A DNA stretch of 64,000 bases from positions 1,390,823 to 1,454,822 of the forward strand of contig NZ_JADPFO010000001.1 in the NCBI RefSeq assembly GCF_015668515.1, in the 5' to 3' direction. The stretch comes from Paraclostridium tenue (GTDB lineage Bacteria; Bacillota; Clostridia; Peptostreptococcales; Peptostreptococcaceae). A program made the position numbers and the translations under genes. The notes under the pieces were generated by a model that was given only the letters and a program-made list of their open reading frames with translations, was not told the origin of the DNA and made no database searches. Positions 8,399-19,018 of this stretch are shown here, in pieces (position 1 is the stretch's first letter; each line of letters begins with the position of its first letter).

Positions 8399-10528
8399 TT
8401 ATTTATCTTCATTCTCTTTATTTTCTTTAACTTCTTTTTTCTCTGGTTTTGGTAAAAGAGCTTTTCTAGATAAATTAACTCTTCCTTTTTCATCTATCTC
8501 AGTTACTTTTACTGTTACTTCATCTCCTATATTTAGTACATCTTCAACTTTATTAACTCTTTCATGTGCTATATGAGATATATGAAGTAATCCTTCTTTT
8601 CCTGGAAGTATTTCAACAAAAGCACCAAAGTTCATTATTCTTGTTACTTTACCTGTGTAAGTTTGTCCTACTTCAGCTTCAGCAACTATATCATGTATAA
8701 GTTGTTGTGCTTTTGCTATCATCTCAGCATCTATTCCACTTATAAATACTTCTCCTGTTTGTTCTATGTCTATTTTAACACCAGTTTCATCTATAATCTT
8801 AGTTATTATTTTTCCACCAGGTCCAATTACATCTCTTATCTTATCTGGGTTTATATTCATTGTTACTATCTTAGGTGCATACTTAGAAAGTTCTGGCTTA
8901 GGAGCATCTATTGTCTTTCTCATTTCATTTAATATGTGTATTCTACCTACTCTAGCTTGTTTTAAAGCTGTTCTTAGTACTTCTTCATCTATACCAGCTA
9001 TTTTTATATCCATTTGTATAGCTGTTATACCATGTTCAGTTCCTGCAACTTTAAAGTCCATATCCCCTAAATGATCTTCCATTCCTTGTATATCTGAAAG
9101 TACTGCAACTTTATTATCATGTTTTATAAGACCCATAGCAATACCTGCAACCATATCTTTAATTGGTACACCTGCATCTAAAAGTGATAATGTAGATCCA
9201 CATACACTTCCTTGAGAAGTTGATCCATTTGAACTTAAAACTTCTGATACTACTCTTATTGCATAAGGGAACTCTTCTTTTGAAGGTATAACAGGAAGTA
9301 ATGCTCTTTCAGCAAGTGCACCATGACCTATTTCTCTTCTACCTGGTCCTCTTGATGGTCTAGCTTCACCAACACTATATGCTGGGAAATTGTAGTGATG
9401 CATATATCTTTTACTTTCTTCTTCATCAAGTCCATCAAGTATTTGAACATCACCTAAAGCGCCAAGTGTTGCTATAGACATAACTTGAGTTTGACCTCTT
9501 GTAAATAATCCAGAACCATGAGCTCTTGGTATAAATCCATTATCACACCATATTGGTCTTATTTCATCTGGCTTTCTATTATCAGGTCTTATATTTTCAT
9601 GAACTATAAGCTTTCTTACTTCTTCTTTTATTATAGAATGTAACGTTTCCTCTATATCTTGTCCGAACTCTTCTACTATGTCTTCAAAATGAGCAAAAGT
9701 TTCTTCTTTTACTGCATCCATTTTTTCCATTCTTTCAAGTTTTTCTACAGTTTTAACTGCTTCTTTCATTTTATCTGTAGCAAACTCACGAACAGCTTTT
9801 TCTACTTCTTCATCTATTTTATAAAGAGTAACCTCTATTTTTTCTTTCCCAACTTCAGCAGCTATAGTTTCCACGAACTCAACAACTTTTTTGATTTCTT
9901 CATGTGCAAATAATATAGCTTCTAACATTAATTCATCTGGTATTTCTTCAGCTCCAGCTTCAACCATCATTATCGCATCTTTAGTACCTGATACTACAAG
10001 ATGAAGAGAACTTTTTTCTCTTTGTTCTGCTGTTGGATTTATAACAAATGCTCCGTCTACTAACCCTACTAACACAGAACCAGTTGGTCCATTAAATGGT
10101 ATATCAGATATAGATAACGCTACAGATGATCCTATCATAGCTACTATATCAGGAGTACAATCTTGATCTACTGATAAAACAGTTGCAACTACTTGTACAT
10201 CATTTCTAAACCCTTTAGGAAATAGTGGTCTTATAGGTCTATCTATAAGTCTTGATGTAAGGATAGCTTTTTCTGAGGGTTTACCTTCTCTTTTTAAGAA
10301 TCCTCCTGGTATTTTACCCACTGAATATAATTTTTCTTCATAATCAACACTTAAAGGGAAGAAATCTATTCCATCTCTTGGTTGAGCTGATTTTGATACG
10401 TTTACCATAACCATAGTTTCTCCGTACTGAAGAATAGCGCTTCCACTAGCTAGTTCGGCAATTTTTCCTATCTCAACAGAAAGTTCTCTTCCTGCAAAAT
10501 CCATCTTAAAAACTTTATGTTCAAACAT
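8399..10528 (-). CDS. pnp: Polyribonucleotide nucleotidyltransferase (PNPase)
   Basis: PNPase is a trimeric 3'-5' phosphorolytic exoribonuclease of the mRNA decay machinery. At 709 residues it has the usual length and order: first RNase PH domain, alpha-helical domain, second RNase PH domain ([11 protein letters not shown] region), KH domain with IGPGGK near 565, and a C-terminal S1 domain ([15 protein letters not shown], about 620-690). A Lys/Glu-rich tail follows. GAGGAGG precedes the ATG at 10528 by 11 bases. A sigma-A-like promoter is visible at 10580-10608. Confidence 0.97.
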   Translation of the reverse strand: MFEHKVFKMDFAGRELSVEIGKIAELASGSAILQYGETMVMVNVSKSAQPRDGIDFFPLSVDYEEKLYSVGKIPGGFLKREGKPSEKAILTSRLIDRPIRPLFPKGFRNDVQVVATVLSVDQDCTPDIVAMIGSSVALSISDIPFNGPTGSVLVGLVDGAFVINPTAEQREKSSLHLVVSGTKDAIMMVEAGAEEIPDELMLEAILFAHEEIKKVVEFVETIAAEVGKEKIEVTLYKIDEEVEKAVREFATDKMKEAVKTVEKLERMEKMDAVKEETFAHFEDIVEEFGQDIEETLHSIIKEEVRKLIVHENIRPDNRKPDEIRPIWCDNGFIPRAHGSGLFTRGQTQVMSIATLGALGDVQILDGLDEEESKRYMHHYNFPAYSVGEARPSRGPGRREIGHGALAERALLPVIPSKEEFPYAIRVVSEVLSSNGSTSQGSVCGSTLSLLDAGVPIKDMVAGIAMGLIKHDNKVAVLSDIQGMEDHLGDMDFKVAGTEHGITAIQMDIKIAGIDEEVLRTALKQARVGRIHILNEMRKTIDAPKPELSKYAPKIVTMNINPDKIRDVIGPGGKIITKIIDETGVKIDIEQTGEVFISGIDAEMIAKAQQLIHDIVAEAEVGQTYTGKVTRIMNFGAFVEILPGKEGLLHISHIAHERVNKVEDVLNIGDEVTVKVTEIDEKGRVNLSRKALLPKPEKKEVKENKENEDK

Positions 10529-10579
10529 TAATGCTTGTACCTCCTCTTTATTAAAACCGCGTTTAGTATCCTATGTACT

Positions 10580-10608
10580 ATCTTATCAAAAATACTATAA
10601 TTTAACAA
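10580..10608 (-). promoter_or_regulatory. Sigma-A promoter of pnp
   Basis: On the minus strand TTGTTA and TAAGAT are separated by 17 bases, giving a leader of about 45 bases before the pnp start. Transcription would begin near 10573. Confidence 0.65.
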
Positions 10609-10719
10609 CATAAAAGTAAATTACTGGCTTGTATTGATATGTTTTAGAGATACAAAACGTAACTTAGCAAATATTTTATTTTAACTTATTATTTGCTTAA
10701 TATGTAAAATTTAATACAT

Positions 10720-11553
10720 TTAATTTGAACAACTAATAGCTATTATATCTGGTCCTGTATGTGAGCATATACAAGCTCCACCTCTAGTTAAGTATATATT
10801 TTTAGCTTTTATTGCCTCTTGAACTTCTTTTTTAAGAATCTCAAACTCATTTTTATTAGCTCCGCAACCTATCATTACATTTTTATCTTCAAAACTTTCA
10901 TATTGTTCTTTAAGTAAATCTATTAATTTATGTATTACATTTTTTTTACCTCTTACTTTTGTAAGTAAAGATATATTTCCATCCTTTACCGAAAATACAG
11001 GTTTTAAACTTAACATATTTCCAATAGCAGCTGTCGTTACAGATACTCTTCCGCTTCTTTTTAAGTACTCTAAACTATCTGGTACAAAAAATAGATTAAC
11101 ACTTTCTCTTAAAGCTTCTAATCCATCTACTATAGACTTAGCATCTAACCCTTCATCTATAAGTTCACATGCTTTTATAACATACTGTCCGCTTCCTAAA
11201 GATAAGTTAAGTGTATCAAATATATGTATATCTCCATCTGTATCATTTTTCGCCATAACTGCACTTTGATATGTACCTGAAGATTTAGATGAACCACTTA
11301 TACAAACTATAGAGTATTCATCTTTATATTTATCGAAAGCTTCTTTAAATTGCATGTATGTAGCTTGAGATGTTTTAGGTACAGTTTTTATTTTTTTCAT
11401 AGTTTCGTAAAACTCTTCCTCGGTCATATCTACACCGTCTTTGTATTCTTTATCTTCTATTATTATAGTTAATGGAATTATTTCTATGTTATGTTTTTCT
11501 GCTAACTCCATAGGTATATCACATAAACTATCACACATTAATTTTATTTTCAT
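10720..11553 (-). CDS. DegV family fatty-acid-binding protein
   Basis: A 277-residue DegV protein. The N-terminal domain opens with MKIKLMCDSLCDIP and has the conserved TSQ and SGSSKSSGTYQSA lipid headgroup motifs (about 62-94). The C-terminal domain includes the SLEYLKRSGRVS motif. In Firmicutes these proteins (FakB type) bind fatty acids for the kinase FakA; no fakA is present in the window, so the partner is unknown. AGGAGGGG precedes the ATG. It is transcribed alone between rpsO and pnp. Confidence 0.9.
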   Translation of the reverse strand: MKIKLMCDSLCDIPMELAEKHNIEIIPLTIIIEDKEYKDGVDMTEEEFYETMKKIKTVPKTSQATYMQFKEAFDKYKDEYSIVCISGSSKSSGTYQSAVMAKNDTDGDIHIFDTLNLSLGSGQYVIKACELIDEGLDAKSIVDGLEALRESVNLFFVPDSLEYLKRSGRVSVTTAAIGNMLSLKPVFSVKDGNISLLTKVRGKKNVIHKLIDLLKEQYESFEDKNVMIGCGANKNEFEILKKEVQEAIKAKNIYLTRGGACICSHTGPDIIAISCSN

Positions 11554-11689
11554 AGTAAATCCCCTCCTAAAAGAAAAATTTCTATATAAATTATCATTAT
11601 TCCTTTATATATTTTAATTTAATATTATTATAGTTGCAAATTATTTCTATTTTCAATAAAAACTGTATTTATTTAAAATATTTAAAACA

Positions 11690-11720
11690 AAAGAAGAAGG
11701 TATAAACCTTCTTCTTTATT
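11690..11720 (-). terminator. Terminator after rpsO
   Basis: An 11-base perfect stem (AAAGAAGAAGG / CCTTCTTCTTT) with a 6-base loop and TTTTGTTTT on the minus strand, 13 bases past the rpsO stop. Confidence 0.85.
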
Positions 11721-11732
11721 AAAATAATTAAA

Positions 11733-11987
11733 TTATTTTCTTAATCCTAACTTAGCTATTAAAGCTCTGTATCCTTCTAAGTCCTTTTCTTTTAAGTAAG
11801 CTAATAAGTTTCTTCTCTTACCTACCATCTTTAAAAGACCTCTTCTTGAGTGATGATCTTTTTTGTGAACTTTTAAGTGACCGTTTAATTCATTTATTCT
11901 AGCTGTTAATAAAGCTATTTGTACTTCTGGAGAACCAGTATCTCCTTCAAATCTTCCGAATTCTTTTATTATTTCAGTTTTGTTCAT
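11733..11987 (-). CDS. rpsO: 30S ribosomal protein S15
   Basis: S15 binds 16S rRNA early in 30S assembly. The protein is 84 residues, slightly short at the N-terminus compared with the usual 88-89. It keeps the signature [17 protein letters not shown] and the [17 protein letters not shown] helix that contacts rRNA. A GGAGG precedes the ATG. It has its own promoter overlapping the end of ribF and a structured leader (12022-12061), the kind of place where S15 often regulates its own mRNA. Confidence 0.97.
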   Translation of the reverse strand: MNKTEIIKEFGRFEGDTGSPEVQIALLTARINELNGHLKVHKKDHHSRRGLLKMVGKRRNLLAYLKEKDLEGYRALIAKLGLRK

Positions 11988-12021
11988 TTGTGAATACCTC
12001 CATTATTTTATTAAATCCCCA

Positions 12022-12061
12022 ATTACTAAGCATTGATTGGAGTGTTCAAATGCCGAGTAAT
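12022..12061 (-). promoter_or_regulatory. Structured rpsO leader
   Basis: On the minus strand ATTACT / AGTAAT and GCATT / AATGC form a two-part stem with a 2x2 internal loop and a 14-base apical loop, ending about 35 bases before the rpsO start. S15 autoregulatory leaders are known in several phyla; a regulatory function here is inferred. Confidence 0.45.
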
Positions 12062-12075
12062 GGTTCACGAATTTT

Positions 12076-12105
12076 ATTTTAACACAAAACATGTCTACTT
12101 GTAAA
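12076..12105 (-). promoter_or_regulatory. Sigma-A promoter of rpsO
   Basis: TTTACA and TAAAAT on the minus strand are separated by 18 bases. The -35 box lies inside the last codons of ribF, so rpsO can be transcribed independently of the nusA operon. Confidence 0.6.
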
Positions 12106-13018
12106 CATACTTTTTGTATACAAAGTTAACGTCTTTATGTAATTGAGCTTTTAATTCATCTAAAGAATTAAATTTTCTTTCATCTCTTATTCTTTCTAAA
12201 AACTCAATTTTAATTATTTGACCATATATGTCTTTATTAAAATTAAGTATATTAGTTTCTATAGATAAACTTTGTCCATTTACAGTTGGATTATAACCTA
12301 TGTTAGTGGCTCCATAGTAAGTCTTATCTTTTAAGTATACTTTAACTGCATATATACCACATTTAGGTATAATTAAATTATTATCTATATTTAAATTAGC
12401 AGTTGGAAAACCTATAGTTCTGCCTAGTTTCTTAGCATGAATTACTTCACCTTCTAAGGAATAATTTCTCCCTAAAAAGTCTTTTATATTATGAACTTTC
12501 CCTTGACTAATAAGTTGTCTTATATAGCTACTACTAACTCTTATATTATTTATCTTTATAGGATTTATAACTTCAATTTCCATATTATATACTTTTCCAA
12601 GTGACTTTAATTTTTCTACAGTACCTTCTTTGTTTCTAGCAAAAGTAAAGTCATGTCCTACTATAACTTTTTTACACTTTAATTTTTCTATTAAAATTTC
12701 TTTAACAAAATTTATAGCAGATATTTTCGTCATATATTCATTAAACGGAACCATAAGAATTATATCTACACCTAATGATTTTAATATATTTATTTTTTCG
12801 TCATTCGTAATTATACTTTTTATAGAGTTTTCCCTAAAATATCTCATAGGATGATTTTCAAAAGTAAATACTATGCTTTTGAATTTTTTGTGTTTAGCTT
12901 CTCTAACAGCTTTTTTTATTAATTTTATATGCCCTTTATGAATACCATCAAAGTTTCCAATTGTTATAATACTATTTTCAATATTTATTACTTTATCTAA
13001 TGATTTTATAATAGTCAT
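12095..13018 (-). CDS. ribF: Bifunctional riboflavin kinase/FAD synthetase
   Basis: RibF makes FMN and then FAD from riboflavin. The 307-residue protein has the N-terminal adenylyltransferase domain with GNFDGIHKGH (about 22-31) and the SSSYIR motif (about 162-167), followed by the riboflavin-kinase domain with GRTIGFPTANL near 198. It is the last gene of the rimP-nusA-infB-truB operon, 24 bases after truB, as in many Firmicutes. No FMN riboswitch precedes it. Confidence 0.95.
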   Translation of the reverse strand: MTIIKSLDKVINIENSIITIGNFDGIHKGHIKLIKKAVREAKHKKFKSIVFTFENHPMRYFRENSIKSIITNDEKINILKSLGVDIILMVPFNEYMTKISAINFVKEILIEKLKCKKVIVGHDFTFARNKEGTVEKLKSLGKVYNMEIEVINPIKINNIRVSSSYIRQLISQGKVHNIKDFLGRNYSLEGEVIHAKKLGRTIGFPTANLNIDNNLIIPKCGIYAVKVYLKDKTYYGATNIGYNPTVNGQSLSIETNILNFNKDIYGQIIKIEFLERIRDERKFNSLDELKAQLHKDVNFVYKKYVYK

Positions 13019-13042
13019 AATAAATTCTCCACTACTTATATT

Positions 13043-13948
13043 CTATATAAATAGTTTATCACTTTTTAAGCATAATGTGCCATCAACTTTTAGGAATTTT
13101 CCAACTCCTAAAAACTTACCTTCACTGTATACTCTTACAAATTCATCACTTTCATTAAAATTTCCTTTTACAAACCCTTTTTTATACACTATAGCTCCAT
13201 TAACATACGATTTAACAGCTAATGGATTTATATGTATGCTATTAAAGTTTGATAATACATAATCTATGTCATATAGGTGTTTATCTAATTTCTCTTCTTT
13301 ATATAAGTTTTCTAATTCTTCTAGTGTTATTGCATTTTCTAAATTAAACTTTCCTGATGATGTTCTTAGTAAAAAAGACATATGTCCACCACAACCTAGC
13401 TTTTCACCTATGTCATAACATATGCTTCTTACATAAGTTCCCTTAGAACATTTAACATAAAACATTACCTTATTATCTTTAAACGAAAGTATATTTAATT
13501 CTTTTATATTAACATCTCTATACTTAAGTTTTATTTCATCAGCTCTTCCAGCTCTAACTAAATCACACATTCTTTTTCCATTAACTTTAAGAGCAGAGTA
13601 CATTGGAGGAAGTTGTTTTATTTCGCCTATTTGAGTATCAAATGCCTTTTCAAGATCATCCATACTTATATTTCCAACTTCAAATCTTTCTATTATTTCT
13701 CCTGATGAATCATAGGTATCTGTGTTTATACCTAAAGTTAGTTCACAAATATACGATTTATCCTTATTAAGTATAAGTTCACTTACTTTTGTAGCTTTTC
13801 CTATACATATAGGTAGTACCCCTGATGCATCTGGATCAAGGGTACCTGTGTGACCAACTTTTTTTATATTTAAAATTTTTCTAACCTTACCTACAACATC
13901 ATGAGATGTCATACCTGTAGGTTTTAATATATTTACTATTTTATTCAT
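13043..13948 (-). CDS. truB: tRNA pseudouridine(55) synthase
   Basis: TruB isomerises U55 in the T-loop of all elongator tRNAs. The 301-residue protein carries the catalytic motif HTGTLDPDASGVLP, with Asp38 as the nucleophile, and the MYSALKVNGKR motif. The start is placed at 13948 (MNKIVNILKP), 8 bases after AAGGA; an in-frame ATG at 13957 directly abuts that site and is less likely. It lies between nrnA and ribF in the operon. Confidence 0.95.
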   Translation of the reverse strand: MNKIVNILKPTGMTSHDVVGKVRKILNIKKVGHTGTLDPDASGVLPICIGKATKVSELILNKDKSYICELTLGINTDTYDSSGEIIERFEVGNISMDDLEKAFDTQIGEIKQLPPMYSALKVNGKRMCDLVRAGRADEIKLKYRDVNIKELNILSFKDNKVMFYVKCSKGTYVRSICYDIGEKLGCGGHMSFLLRTSSGKFNLENAITLEELENLYKEEKLDKHLYDIDYVLSNFNSIHINPLAVKSYVNGAIVYKKGFVKGNFNESDEFVRVYSEGKFLGVGKFLKVDGTLCLKSDKLFI

Positions 13949-13959
13949 ACTAATCATCC

Positions 13960-14940
13960 TTAAATATGTTTTAAAACTTCGTCAATCACCATTTTTTTAA
14001 CGTTTTCTATAGTATCTTTTATAGTGCATCCAGAAGCTCTAACATGACCTCCGCCTCCAAAATGTTGTGCTATAGTACTAACGTTTACATAGTTTTTAGA
14101 TCTAAAACTTACCTTGATCTCATTAAGTTCTTTTTCTTTAAATAAAATGCCAACTTCAACTCCATCTATGTCTCTAGTATATGATGTAACTCCATCTGCA
14201 TCATTAAAAGAAATTTTATTTCTTTCTAGCATATCCATTGTTAACATCATACTAGCAACTTTTCCCTCTACAATATCTAAAGTATCTAAAGCTTCGCCTA
14301 GTAACTTATAATAATTGTATGGATTACTTTGGAATATTTTTTGAATTATAATGTCTTTTTTAGCTCCTATACAAACTAAATCATATGCCATTAAGTAACT
14401 GCTCGGATTAGTGTTTGAATAAGAGAAATTTCCAGTATCTGTTAAAAGACCTGTGTATAGACAAGTTGCTATAGTTTCATCTATTATATTTTCACCTACA
14501 ACTTTTGAAAACTCTTTTAGTAAGTTGTATACTAATTCACAAGTAGATGATTCATTTGGATTTATATAATTTAAATCTCCAAAATTATCATTGCTTGCAT
14601 GGTGGTCTATACAAATTAATTTATTAACAGATGTTTTTATATGCTCACTAACACATATTCTATCTGCATCTCCACAATCAAGAGATATTAAAATATAATC
14701 ATTTATATCAATATCTATTTCTTCCGATTTTAATATTTTTATATCTTTAACTAAAAATTTTAAATTAACAGGTATAGTATCATCTAGTACATATAATACA
14801 TTCTTACCTAATTTTTTAAGCGTGTAATACATAGATAATGTAGAGCCTATATTATCTCCATCCGGACTATAATGAGAGGTAACAATAAAATTGTTACCTT
14901 CCCTTATAGCTTTTATAATATTGTTAATATTATTTAGCAT
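13960..14940 (-). CDS. nrnA: DHH phosphoesterase NrnA (nanoRNase/pAp phosphatase)
   Basis: NrnA degrades short RNA oligonucleotides and pAp with Mn2+. The 326-residue protein has the N-terminal DHH domain (SHYSPDGDNIGS near 22-33, a CGDAD motif, and CIDHHASN near 111-118) and the C-terminal DHHA1 domain with GGGGHVRASG. It lies between rbfA and truB as in other Firmicutes; its start is 3 bases past the rbfA stop with AAGGAG upstream inside rbfA. Confidence 0.92.
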   Translation of the reverse strand: MLNNINNIIKAIREGNNFIVTSHYSPDGDNIGSTLSMYYTLKKLGKNVLYVLDDTIPVNLKFLVKDIKILKSEEIDIDINDYILISLDCGDADRICVSEHIKTSVNKLICIDHHASNDNFGDLNYINPNESSTCELVYNLLKEFSKVVGENIIDETIATCLYTGLLTDTGNFSYSNTNPSSYLMAYDLVCIGAKKDIIIQKIFQSNPYNYYKLLGEALDTLDIVEGKVASMMLTMDMLERNKISFNDADGVTSYTRDIDGVEVGILFKEKELNEIKVSFRSKNYVNVSTIAQHFGGGGHVRASGCTIKDTIENVKKMVIDEVLKHI

Positions 14941-14943
14941 AGA

Positions 14944-15333
14944 TTACTCTCCTTGGGTTTCTTCATTAGAATCTTTTTTATTACCTTGATTCTCTTGATT
15001 AACTTTTTTAATTAGACTTTCCATATACATTCCTTTTTCTATAGAATCATCTAATTTAAATATAATTTCCGGAGTATGTCTAAGCTTTACATTTCTTCCT
15101 ACTTCTTTTCTTATATATCCACAAGCACTTTTAAGTCCTGCCATACTTGATTCTTTATTTCCACCTAATATACTTACATACACATAAGCATAACTTAAAT
15201 CATTAGTTACTTCAACATCAGTAACACTAACCATAGAATTTATTCTATAGTCTTTTATACCACTTATAAGCATTGTACTTACAACTTTTCTTATTTCTTC
15301 GCCTATTCTTTGTGTTCTATTATATGATGCCAT
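14944..15333 (-). CDS. rbfA: Ribosome-binding factor A
   Basis: RbfA is a KH-fold 30S maturation factor acting on the 5' end of 16S rRNA. The 129-residue protein opens with YNRTQRIGEEIRKVVSTML and has the conserved VTDVEVTNDLSYAYVYVS strand and the LRHTPEIIFKLDDSIEKG end of the domain. A polar Asn/Gln/Glu tail follows. It is directly downstream of infB. Confidence 0.95.
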   Translation of the reverse strand: MASYNRTQRIGEEIRKVVSTMLISGIKDYRINSMVSVTDVEVTNDLSYAYVYVSILGGNKESSMAGLKSACGYIRKEVGRNVKLRHTPEIIFKLDDSIEKGMYMESLIKKVNQENQGNKKDSNEETQGE

Positions 15334-15351
15334 AATATCGACCTCTTTTTA

Positions 15352-17295
15352 CTATTTTAATTTTCTTTCAACCTCTTTAGTTATATAAGCTTCTATTATA
15401 TCGCCTTCTTTTAAATCGTTGAAATTAGTAATTGTTATACCACATTCATATCCATGGTTAACTTCTTTAGCGTCATCTTTAAATCTCTTTAATGCTGCTA
15501 TTTCACCTTCATGTATTATGAATCCATCTCTTACAACTCTTACTTTACCATTTCTAAATATCTTACCACTTAAAACATAACATCCAGCTACAGTACCAAC
15601 TCCAGATATTTTAAATGTTTCTCTTACTTCTGCTTTACCTGTATCCTCATCTATATATTCTGGGTCTAACATACCTGTCATAGCAGCTTGTACATCTTCT
15701 ATAGCCTTGTATATTATTGTGTAAGTTCTTATATCAACTTCTTCTTTTTTAGCCATTACTTCAGCAGTAGCAACTGGTCTTACATTAAATCCTATTATTA
15801 TTGCATTAGATGCTCTTGCTAGCATAACATCAGATTCAGTTACAGCTCCAACACCGCCATGTATAACTCTTACAGCAACTTCTTCATTAGATAATTTTTC
15901 TAAAGATTGTTTAACAGCTTGAACAGAACCTTGAACATCAGCTTTAACAACTAGGTTAAGTTCTTTAACTTCAGCATCAGACATTTGACTAAAGAATTCG
16001 TCAAGACTTACTCTTTGGTTAGATTTTAACATTTCTTCTCTAGCTATATGTTGTCTCTTCTCAGCTACACTTCTAGCTATTTTATCAGTAGCAACTGCTA
16101 CAAATTGATCTCCACCTTGTGGAACTTCTGACAATCCTAATATCTCAACAGCAGTAGATGGTCCAGCAGTCTTAACTCTTCTACCTTTATCATTTATCAT
16201 AGCTCTTACTTTACCACAAGCAGTCCCTGCAACTATAGGATCTCCTACTTTTAAAGTACCTCCTTGAACAAGTACAGTAGCAACTGGTCCTCTACCTTTG
16301 TCAAGTTGAGCTTCTATTACAGTACCTACAGCTCTCTTGTTTGGATTAGCTTTTAATTCTTCTACTTCTGCAACTAAAAGAATCATTTCAAGTAATGAAT
16401 CTATATTAGTTTTTTGTCTAGCTGATACTGGAACAGATATTACATCTCCACCCCAATCTTCAACTAATAAACCTTGGTCTGCTAATTCTTGCTTAACTCT
16501 ATCAACATTAGCCGCTGGTTTATCTATTTTATTTATTGCAACTATTATTGGAACTTCTGCAGCTTTAGCATGGTTTATAGCTTCTATAGTTTGTGGCATT
16601 ATACCATCATCTGCAGCAACAACTAATATAGCCATATCAGTAACTTGCGCTCCTCTAGCTCTCATAGATGTGAAAGCTTCATGTCCTGGGGTATCTAAAA
16701 ATACTATCTTTTCTCCATTTATAGTAACTTCTGATGCCCCTATATGTTGAGTTATTCCTCCAGCTTCATTTGTAGTTACACTTGTTGATCTTATAGCATC
16801 TAGTAATGATGTTTTACCATGGTCAACGTGTCCCATAACTGTAACTACAGGAGGTCTTTTTACTAAATCTTCTTCTTTATCTTCTTGTATATCTATTAAT
16901 TCATCTATTTCAGCTTCTTCTTGCTCTGTCATATCTTTTTCTACAAGCTCAAATCCATAATCTTTAGCTACTAATGAAGCTATTTCAAAGTTTAACTCTT
17001 GATTTATTGTTGCCATAGTTCCCATTTTCATAAGCTTCATTATTATTTCTGTAGCAGGTTTTTCTAAACTATTAGCTAATTCTTGAACAGTTAATTTTCC
17101 TTCAACTGATACAGTTGGAAGTCCACTTCCTGCTGCAACTTCATCACCTAATAATTCCATAGCCATATCTGCATCATCTTGGCTTAATTCATCATTTTTA
17201 TTTTTTACGTTTATATCTAGTTCTCCTAGCTTAGCTATAAGTTCTTCGCTAGTCATTCCTAAATTTTCTGCTAATTGGTATACTCTTGTTGACAC
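15352..17295 (-). CDS. infB: Translation initiation factor IF-2
   Basis: IF-2 is the GTPase that places fMet-tRNA on the 30S subunit. At 647 residues it is a short form with little of the long charged N-terminal linker. Two IF2_N-type modules come first, then the G domain with GHVDHGKT (near 157), DTPGHEAF and NKIDK, then domains II, III and C2. The start is a GTG at 17295 preceded by GGGGGTGG. Confidence 0.97.
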   Translation of the reverse strand: MSTRVYQLAENLGMTSEELIAKLGELDINVKNKNDELSQDDADMAMELLGDEVAAGSGLPTVSVEGKLTVQELANSLEKPATEIIMKLMKMGTMATINQELNFEIASLVAKDYGFELVEKDMTEQEEAEIDELIDIQEDKEEDLVKRPPVVTVMGHVDHGKTSLLDAIRSTSVTTNEAGGITQHIGASEVTINGEKIVFLDTPGHEAFTSMRARGAQVTDMAILVVAADDGIMPQTIEAINHAKAAEVPIIVAINKIDKPAANVDRVKQELADQGLLVEDWGGDVISVPVSARQKTNIDSLLEMILLVAEVEELKANPNKRAVGTVIEAQLDKGRGPVATVLVQGGTLKVGDPIVAGTACGKVRAMINDKGRRVKTAGPSTAVEILGLSEVPQGGDQFVAVATDKIARSVAEKRQHIAREEMLKSNQRVSLDEFFSQMSDAEVKELNLVVKADVQGSVQAVKQSLEKLSNEEVAVRVIHGGVGAVTESDVMLARASNAIIIGFNVRPVATAEVMAKKEEVDIRTYTIIYKAIEDVQAAMTGMLDPEYIDEDTGKAEVRETFKISGVGTVAGCYVLSGKIFRNGKVRVVRDGFIIHEGEIAALKRFKDDAKEVNHGYECGITITNFNDLKEGDIIEAYITKEVERKLK

Positions 17296-17309
17296 AAGAC
17301 CACCCCCTA

Positions 17310-17633
17310 TTATATTTTTGTATTTTCAATAAGTTCTAAGACCTTATCTGCAAAGCTCACGTCTTTTATTCCCATAACTGCTCTAGGCGCTTTTCCTATA
17401 GCTAACCCTAATTGTAGTTTTGTTGAATATGTAACGCATGCTATATTTCTAAAAGATGTTTTATCTTTAAATAGCTTTTTCGTATTATTTGAAGCATCTT
17501 CTGCCACTATTACTAATTTTACCCTATTTTTTTTAATATCAAGCATAGTAGAATCATCACCTGATACTAGCTTTCCTGCACGTTGTGCTAAGCCTAGGAA
17601 TGAGTAAATTTTGGCTTCATTGGCTTTATTCAT
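17310..17633 (-). CDS. rplGA: L7Ae-family ribosomal protein (YlxQ)
   Basis: A 107-residue L7Ae/L30e/S12e-fold RNA-binding protein, YlxQ in Bacillus, where it is known to bind kink-turn RNA. Conserved features are the N-terminal [14 protein letters not shown] and the [15 protein letters not shown] segment. The ATG at 17633 is used; an in-frame GTG at 17639 is an alternative, as both share one AAGGAG. It overlaps the end of ylxR by 8 bases, indicating translational coupling, and precedes infB. Confidence 0.9.
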   Translation of the reverse strand: MNKANEAKIYSFLGLAQRAGKLVSGDDSTMLDIKKNRVKLVIVAEDASNNTKKLFKDKTSFRNIACVTYSTKLQLGLAIGKAPRAVMGIKDVSFADKVLELIENTKI

Positions 17634-17898
17634 TGTCACCTATCTCCTTCATCAGGCTTTCATATACTTCATCAGGAACTTCAACTTTAAAAGCTCTACT
17701 TAAAGCTTTACTTTTAATTGCTTTTTTTAGACATTCGCTACAGTTACAAATATATGCACCTCTACCATTTGCTTTACCTGTTTTATCTAAAAATATTTGT
17801 CCTTCTTTATTTTTGACAATTCTTATTAACTCTTTTTTATTGTCTCTATCTTGACAAGCTATACACTTTCTTTGAGGAACTTTCTTTACTTTTTGCAA
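17626..17898 (-). CDS. ylxR: YlxR/RnpM family RNA-binding protein
   Basis: A 90-residue YlxR (DUF448) protein. It has the family's PQRKCIAC motif and a second CNCSEC Cys cluster, with the GRGAYIC turn between them. The Bacillus homologue is reported to bind RNase P RNA. The start is set to the TTG at 17898, 8 bases after AAGGAG; the in-frame GTG at 17907 overlaps the ribosome binding site. It lies between nusA and rplGA as in most Firmicutes. Confidence 0.9.
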   Translation of the reverse strand: MQKVKKVPQRKCIACQDRDNKKELIRIVKNKEGQIFLDKTGKANGRGAYICNCSECLKKAIKSKALSRAFKVEVPDEVYESLMKEIGDNE

Positions 17899-17916
17899 AT
17901 GTATCACTCCTTATAA

Positions 17917-18990
17917 TTAAGCATCTAATTCTTCTTTATTATCTGCTTCTTTAGCTGCTTGACTTTCGCTTTTTATATCTATCTTCCAATTAGTAAGCTT
18001 AGCTGCAAGTCTTGCATTTTGCCCTTCTTTACCTATCGCAAGTGATAATTGATAGTCAGGAACTACAACTAAAGCACTCTTTTCTTCTTCATTTACATCT
18101 ACAGATACAACTTTTGATGGACTAAGTGCTGCAGATATAAATTCTACTGGATTTTCACTGTATTTGATTATATCTATTTTTTCATCGCCTAATTCATCAA
18201 CAATATTTTTAACTCTTGATCCTTTAGGTCCAACGCATGCTCCTATTGGATCTATGTTTTCATCTACAGAGTAAACTGCCATCTTAGTTCTTGATCCAGC
18301 TTCTCTAGCGATGCTCTTAACTTGAACAGTACCATCAAATATTTCAGGAACTTCCATTTCAAATAATCTCTTAACTAAACCTGGATGGCTTCTTGAAACA
18401 GTTATTTGAGGTCCTTTGTTAGTTTTCTTCACTTCTAATATATATACCTTTATTTTTTGTCCTGCTTGATAGTATTCACCTGGTATTTGCTCTGCTTGAG
18501 TCATTATAGCTTCTATTCTTCCAAGGTTTACATGAACTATATTTTTGTTTACTCTAGCAACTTCTCCTGTTACTATTTCATCTTGCTTGTCTATAAATTC
18601 ATTGTATACTATATCTCTTTCAGCTTCTCTTATTCTTTGAACAACTACTTGCTTAGCTGTTTGAGCTGCTATTCTTCCAAATTCTGTAGTAGTTATTTCA
18701 CTTTCTATTATATCACCTATTTCATAGTTAGGGCTTATTTGTCTTGCTTCATCTATTTCTATCTCTAAGAATGTATCGTATATATCTTCTGAATCTACAA
18801 CAACTCTTTGAGAGTAAACTTTTACATCTCCTTTTTCTCTATCAAAGTATACTCTAACATTTTGAGCAGATCCAAAATTTTTCTTATAAGCAGTTAAAAG
18901 TGCTTGTTCTATAGTATCTATAAGTATATCTTTATCAATTCCTCTATCTTTTTCTAATTCATCTAATGCTTCTATAAACTCGTGGTTCAT
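17917..18990 (-). CDS. nusA: Transcription termination/antitermination factor NusA
   Basis: NusA binds RNA polymerase and controls pausing, termination and antitermination. The 357-residue protein has the N-terminal polymerase-binding domain (1-125), an S1 domain (about 130-200) and two KH domains with IGACVGPKGSRVK and LAIGKEGQNARLAAKLT. It lacks the C-terminal acidic repeats of E. coli NusA, which is normal in Firmicutes. It is the second gene of the operon, whose leader has a terminator-like hairpin that NusA may act on. Confidence 0.97.
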   Translation of the reverse strand: MNHEFIEALDELEKDRGIDKDILIDTIEQALLTAYKKNFGSAQNVRVYFDREKGDVKVYSQRVVVDSEDIYDTFLEIEIDEARQISPNYEIGDIIESEITTTEFGRIAAQTAKQVVVQRIREAERDIVYNEFIDKQDEIVTGEVARVNKNIVHVNLGRIEAIMTQAEQIPGEYYQAGQKIKVYILEVKKTNKGPQITVSRSHPGLVKRLFEMEVPEIFDGTVQVKSIAREAGSRTKMAVYSVDENIDPIGACVGPKGSRVKNIVDELGDEKIDIIKYSENPVEFISAALSPSKVVSVDVNEEEKSALVVVPDYQLSLAIGKEGQNARLAAKLTNWKIDIKSESQAAKEADNKEELDA

Positions 18991-19018
18991 TTTTTTGTCC
19001 TCCTATATTAAGTTTTAA

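Noticed and set aside
10529-10719. T-box or riboswitch in the pnp leader (short CGCGG-like sequence)
   Set aside because: No T-box core, specifier loop or antiterminator; the leader from the promoter is only about 45 bases.
16337-16750. Long open frame on the plus strand opposite infB
   Set aside because: It mirrors the conserved infB G domain in an antisense frame and has no ribosome binding site.
18457-18768. Plus-strand frame opposite nusA rich in Tyr and Ser
   Set aside because: Composition is what AT-rich antisense sequence gives; no start signal.
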